Shown here in pieces: positions 4,446 through 6,102 of a stretch of 6,102 nucleotides of DNA. A program made the translations under genes and the position numbers. Source of the stretch: an uncultured Ruminococcus sp. (GTDB lineage: Bacteria; Bacillota; Clostridia; Oscillospirales; Ruminococcaceae); assembly GCA_947174085.1 (NCBI GenBank), contig CAMWHN010000134.1:1-6102 (forward strand), read 5' to 3'. Within the stretch, counting starts at the first letter, position 1; every line of letters starts with the position of its first letter. Below the pieces are notes generated by a model that worked only from the letters and a program-made list of their open reading frames with translations, searched no databases and had not been told where the DNA came from.

Positions 4446-6092
4446 TTATAAAATTCCTTGTATATCCTGCAAAGTAAGTACAGCCTTGGAATTATAAAAA
4501 TTTATCATATCTTGCTTGCTTGTATAAATTTCTGATTCCAGATATTCGCCGTACCAGATTCCGCAAAAACTCCAGATAGTATTATCACGGAACATTAAAT
4601 TTAAATCCGGAACAGTACTGCATTCACTTAAAGCTAATATTTTTTTACCTTTGGTCTGATGATATAACGCTAGAAAATTTTCATAACGGCTGTTAAAATC
4701 CTGTTCAGGATTTAAATAAATATCCAGTGACGCAATATCATAATTATCTACCAAAAAATTTTCATTCTGTCCGTTCCAAATCCAGATTAAATTATGTAAA
4801 TTATGATATTCTGTCATTCGTCTGTACATAATATCCCAAAGCCAACGATAAGCTTGTGCGCCATCAGCTCCCCACCAGAACCAATTACCTCCAGCTTCAT
4901 GTAATGGTCTCCAAAGTATTGGAATATCTTTTTGTGCCAAAGGCTTTAATGCATTGGCAATCGCATCAATATCCCTTAATAATAAAGCACAAGATTCTGA
5001 AATGCTATTATTTTCTAATTTCGCAGAAATTTCCGCATCTGTGAGCAATGCAACATCAATTTGATAATGCACAGACGTTCTATTTTCCGAAGTAATTCCT
5101 GATGGCATAGCGTCCGCAAGTGAAAAACTTGTTTCTTCCGCATAAACAGAACCATTTCCAGACGGTGCGTCCCAATTCCAAATAAGTCCGACAATTCCGC
5201 CACGTTCTGCCCATGCTTCACAAGCAGAAATGATATCACCATTATCTGTATTGCTATTAACTGTATAACCCTGCATATCTCCAAATCGAATTGCCGGATA
5301 TTTTCCAGTTAAATAATAAATATAATCCAATTCTGTATTATTATCTAAACTTGCATACTGTCCTGAAATTATCTTCTTGCCATAATTTTTTTTAATATAA
5401 TGCATTAATTTTTGCGTATTTTCTGACGCTTGGGAATCGCTTAAATTATCTTGTTTATTATAATTTAATACAGGAATTTCTTTATTATTTGCAATTTCAA
5501 AATAATCAATTGCAATATTACCATCAATTGCCTGTATAGATAAATCAGCCTGCCCTGCCGGAAGATAAATGCCTGAAAATGTCACTCGGACAAAATGTTC
5601 AGATTCTGTAATATTAAATTGCCCAAGTTCCTCACCATTCAAGAGCAATATATTCATAGCAGGGCTATCTGTATATGCACAGATAGTAATATCATAATGC
5701 TGAGAAACCGGAATCATAAAACTTGCTTTAATAGCATCGCCATCTTGAAACGCTGATAAATAGCCAGTTCCGCTATAATCTTCTCTGACATTTTCTATAT
5801 ATAACGACCCAGAATAATTTGCAAGTTCAGCTTCTACAATCATTAAACTATCCTGCAAATTAATTTCAGGTATATCCAATGCAATCTGCGCATATTTTGG
5901 AGCTGATTCTGTAGAGATAGCATTAGAATTAAAATCTGTTGTTGCAGTTATATCCGGAGCTGTTGTTTCTGTTAAATTAGTCATAATTTCTGTATTTTCT
6001 AAACTAGAATTATTTTCTGATTCTTTTGTTTTTTGCGTTCGGGAAGTAATAGCAATTATAATAGCAATTATAATAACCAACACTGAAAACAT
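4446..6092 (-). CDS. Membrane-anchored CBM35-GH26 glycoside hydrolase, probable beta-mannanase (5' end probably beyond window)
   Basis: Probably hydrolyses internal beta-1,4 bonds of mannan or glucomannan at the cell surface. Numbering from the Met at 6092: a hydrophobic membrane segment (about 2-16), then a Ser/Thr/Glu/Asn-rich spacer (18-66). A CBM35-like sandwich (about 84-200) runs from IVEAELANYSG through SGTGYLSAF to IAIDYFEI. The GH26 barrel spans about 222-535. GH26 hallmarks are GGIVGLIWNWDAPSGNGS (298-315), acid/base E399 in ILWRPLHEAGGNWFWWGA (392-409), LIWIWNGQ (435-442) and nucleophile E490 in ILALSECS. Both catalytic glutamates are present. There is no dockerin and no lipobox cysteine. 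The Met at 6092 has no Shine-Dalgarno, and the frame stays open through GGA-TAC-CAT to the window edge, so the real start, probably with a basic n-region, is likely outside; treat the gene as 5'-partial. Mannanase is the usual GH26 activity, but beta-1,3-xylanase and lichenase members exist. Confidence 0.88.
   Translation of the reverse strand: MFSVLVIIIAIIIAITSRTQKTKESENNSSLENTEIMTNLTETTAPDITATTDFNSNAISTESAPKYAQIALDIPEINLQDSLMIVEAELANYSGSLYIENVREDYSGTGYLSAFQDGDAIKASFMIPVSQHYDITICAYTDSPAMNILLLNGEELGQFNITESEHFVRVTFSGIYLPAGQADLSIQAIDGNIAIDYFEIANNKEIPVLNYNKQDNLSDSQASENTQKLMHYIKKNYGKKIISGQYASLDNNTELDYIYYLTGKYPAIRFGDMQGYTVNSNTDNGDIISACEAWAERGGIVGLIWNWDAPSGNGSVYAEETSFSLADAMPSGITSENRTSVHYQIDVALLTDAEISAKLENNSISESCALLLRDIDAIANALKPLAQKDIPILWRPLHEAGGNWFWWGADGAQAYRWLWDIMYRRMTEYHNLHNLIWIWNGQNENFLVDNYDIASLDIYLNPEQDFNSRYENFLALYHQTKGKKILALSECSTVPDLNLMFRDNTIWSFCGIWYGEYLESEIYTSKQDMINFYNSKAVLTLQDIQGIL
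6051..6074 (-). repeat. Perfect 12-bp tandem duplication in the membrane-anchor codons of the GH26 gene
   Basis: AGCAATTATAAT occurs twice in direct succession on the plus strand (6051-6062 and 6063-6074). In the GH26 reading frame the duplication gives the IIIAIIIA run of the transmembrane segment. The 12-bp unit preserves frame, so gain or loss of a copy would change the hydrophobic stretch by four residues, about one helical turn. Confidence 0.8.
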
Positions 6093-6102
6093 ATGGTATC
6101 CC

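Noticed and set aside
4856..5284. Short frames on both strands inside the GH26 gene
   Set aside because: They lie wholly within the well-supported GH26 catalytic domain in other frames and have no start signals or recognisable motifs.
1..6102. CRISPR arrays, tRNA or rRNA genes, phage or defence modules
   Set aside because: No regularly spaced repeats, no cloverleaf-like sequences and no proteins of such systems were seen on either strand.

Overview
The window is AT-rich (roughly one third G+C by eye). It carries four complete or near-complete genes, all on the minus strand, plus one broken gene at the left edge on the plus strand. A GH10 xylanase ending in a type I dockerin, Thr/Glu/Pro linkers, strong AAAGGAGG-type ribosome binding sites and textbook sigma-A promoters together point to a Gram-positive, anaerobic, fibre-degrading Clostridia, most likely a Ruminococcus-like member of the Oscillospiraceae/Ruminococcaceae from gut or rumen. 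Species cannot be set from this sequence; the base composition looks lower in G+C than I associate with the best known cellulosomal ruminococci.

Layout from left to right. Positions 4-159 (+) hold an N-terminal remnant of an IS5-type transposase. Positions 202-873 (-) encode a small alarmone synthetase (RelQ/YjbM type) with its own extended -10 promoter. Positions 1041-2987 (-) encode a secreted CBM22-GH10-dockerin xylanase with its own promoter and a strong intrinsic terminator. Positions 3260-4273 (-) encode AsnA, ammonia-dependent asparagine synthetase. It is preceded by a leader of about 100 nt containing an intrinsic-terminator-like hairpin and a possible 17-codon leader peptide, and followed by two hairpins. 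Positions 4446 to about 6092 (-) encode a membrane-anchored CBM35-GH26 protein, probably a beta-mannanase, whose true start probably lies just past the right edge.

Although all four genes point the same way, they look like separate transcription units. Three have their own promoter of the same architecture (TTG-type -35, 17 bp spacer, TGn-TATAAT). The two hydrolases attack the two main hemicelluloses by different routes. The xylanase is built to be plugged into a cellulosome, while the mannanase has no dockerin and seems tethered to the membrane. AsnA makes asparagine directly from ammonia, which suits an ammonia-rich gut niche, and the alarmone synthetase is a stress/nutrient regulator. Nothing in the sequence ties those two functionally to the hydrolases.

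I did not find an obviously new multi-gene system. The most interesting signal is the asnA leader, which looks like a transcription attenuator too short to be a T-box. Next are the helical-turn-spaced direct repeats abutting the xylanase promoter. No gene-free stretch exceeds 300 bases; the longest (2988-3259) is occupied by the xylanase promoter region and the asnA terminator hairpins.
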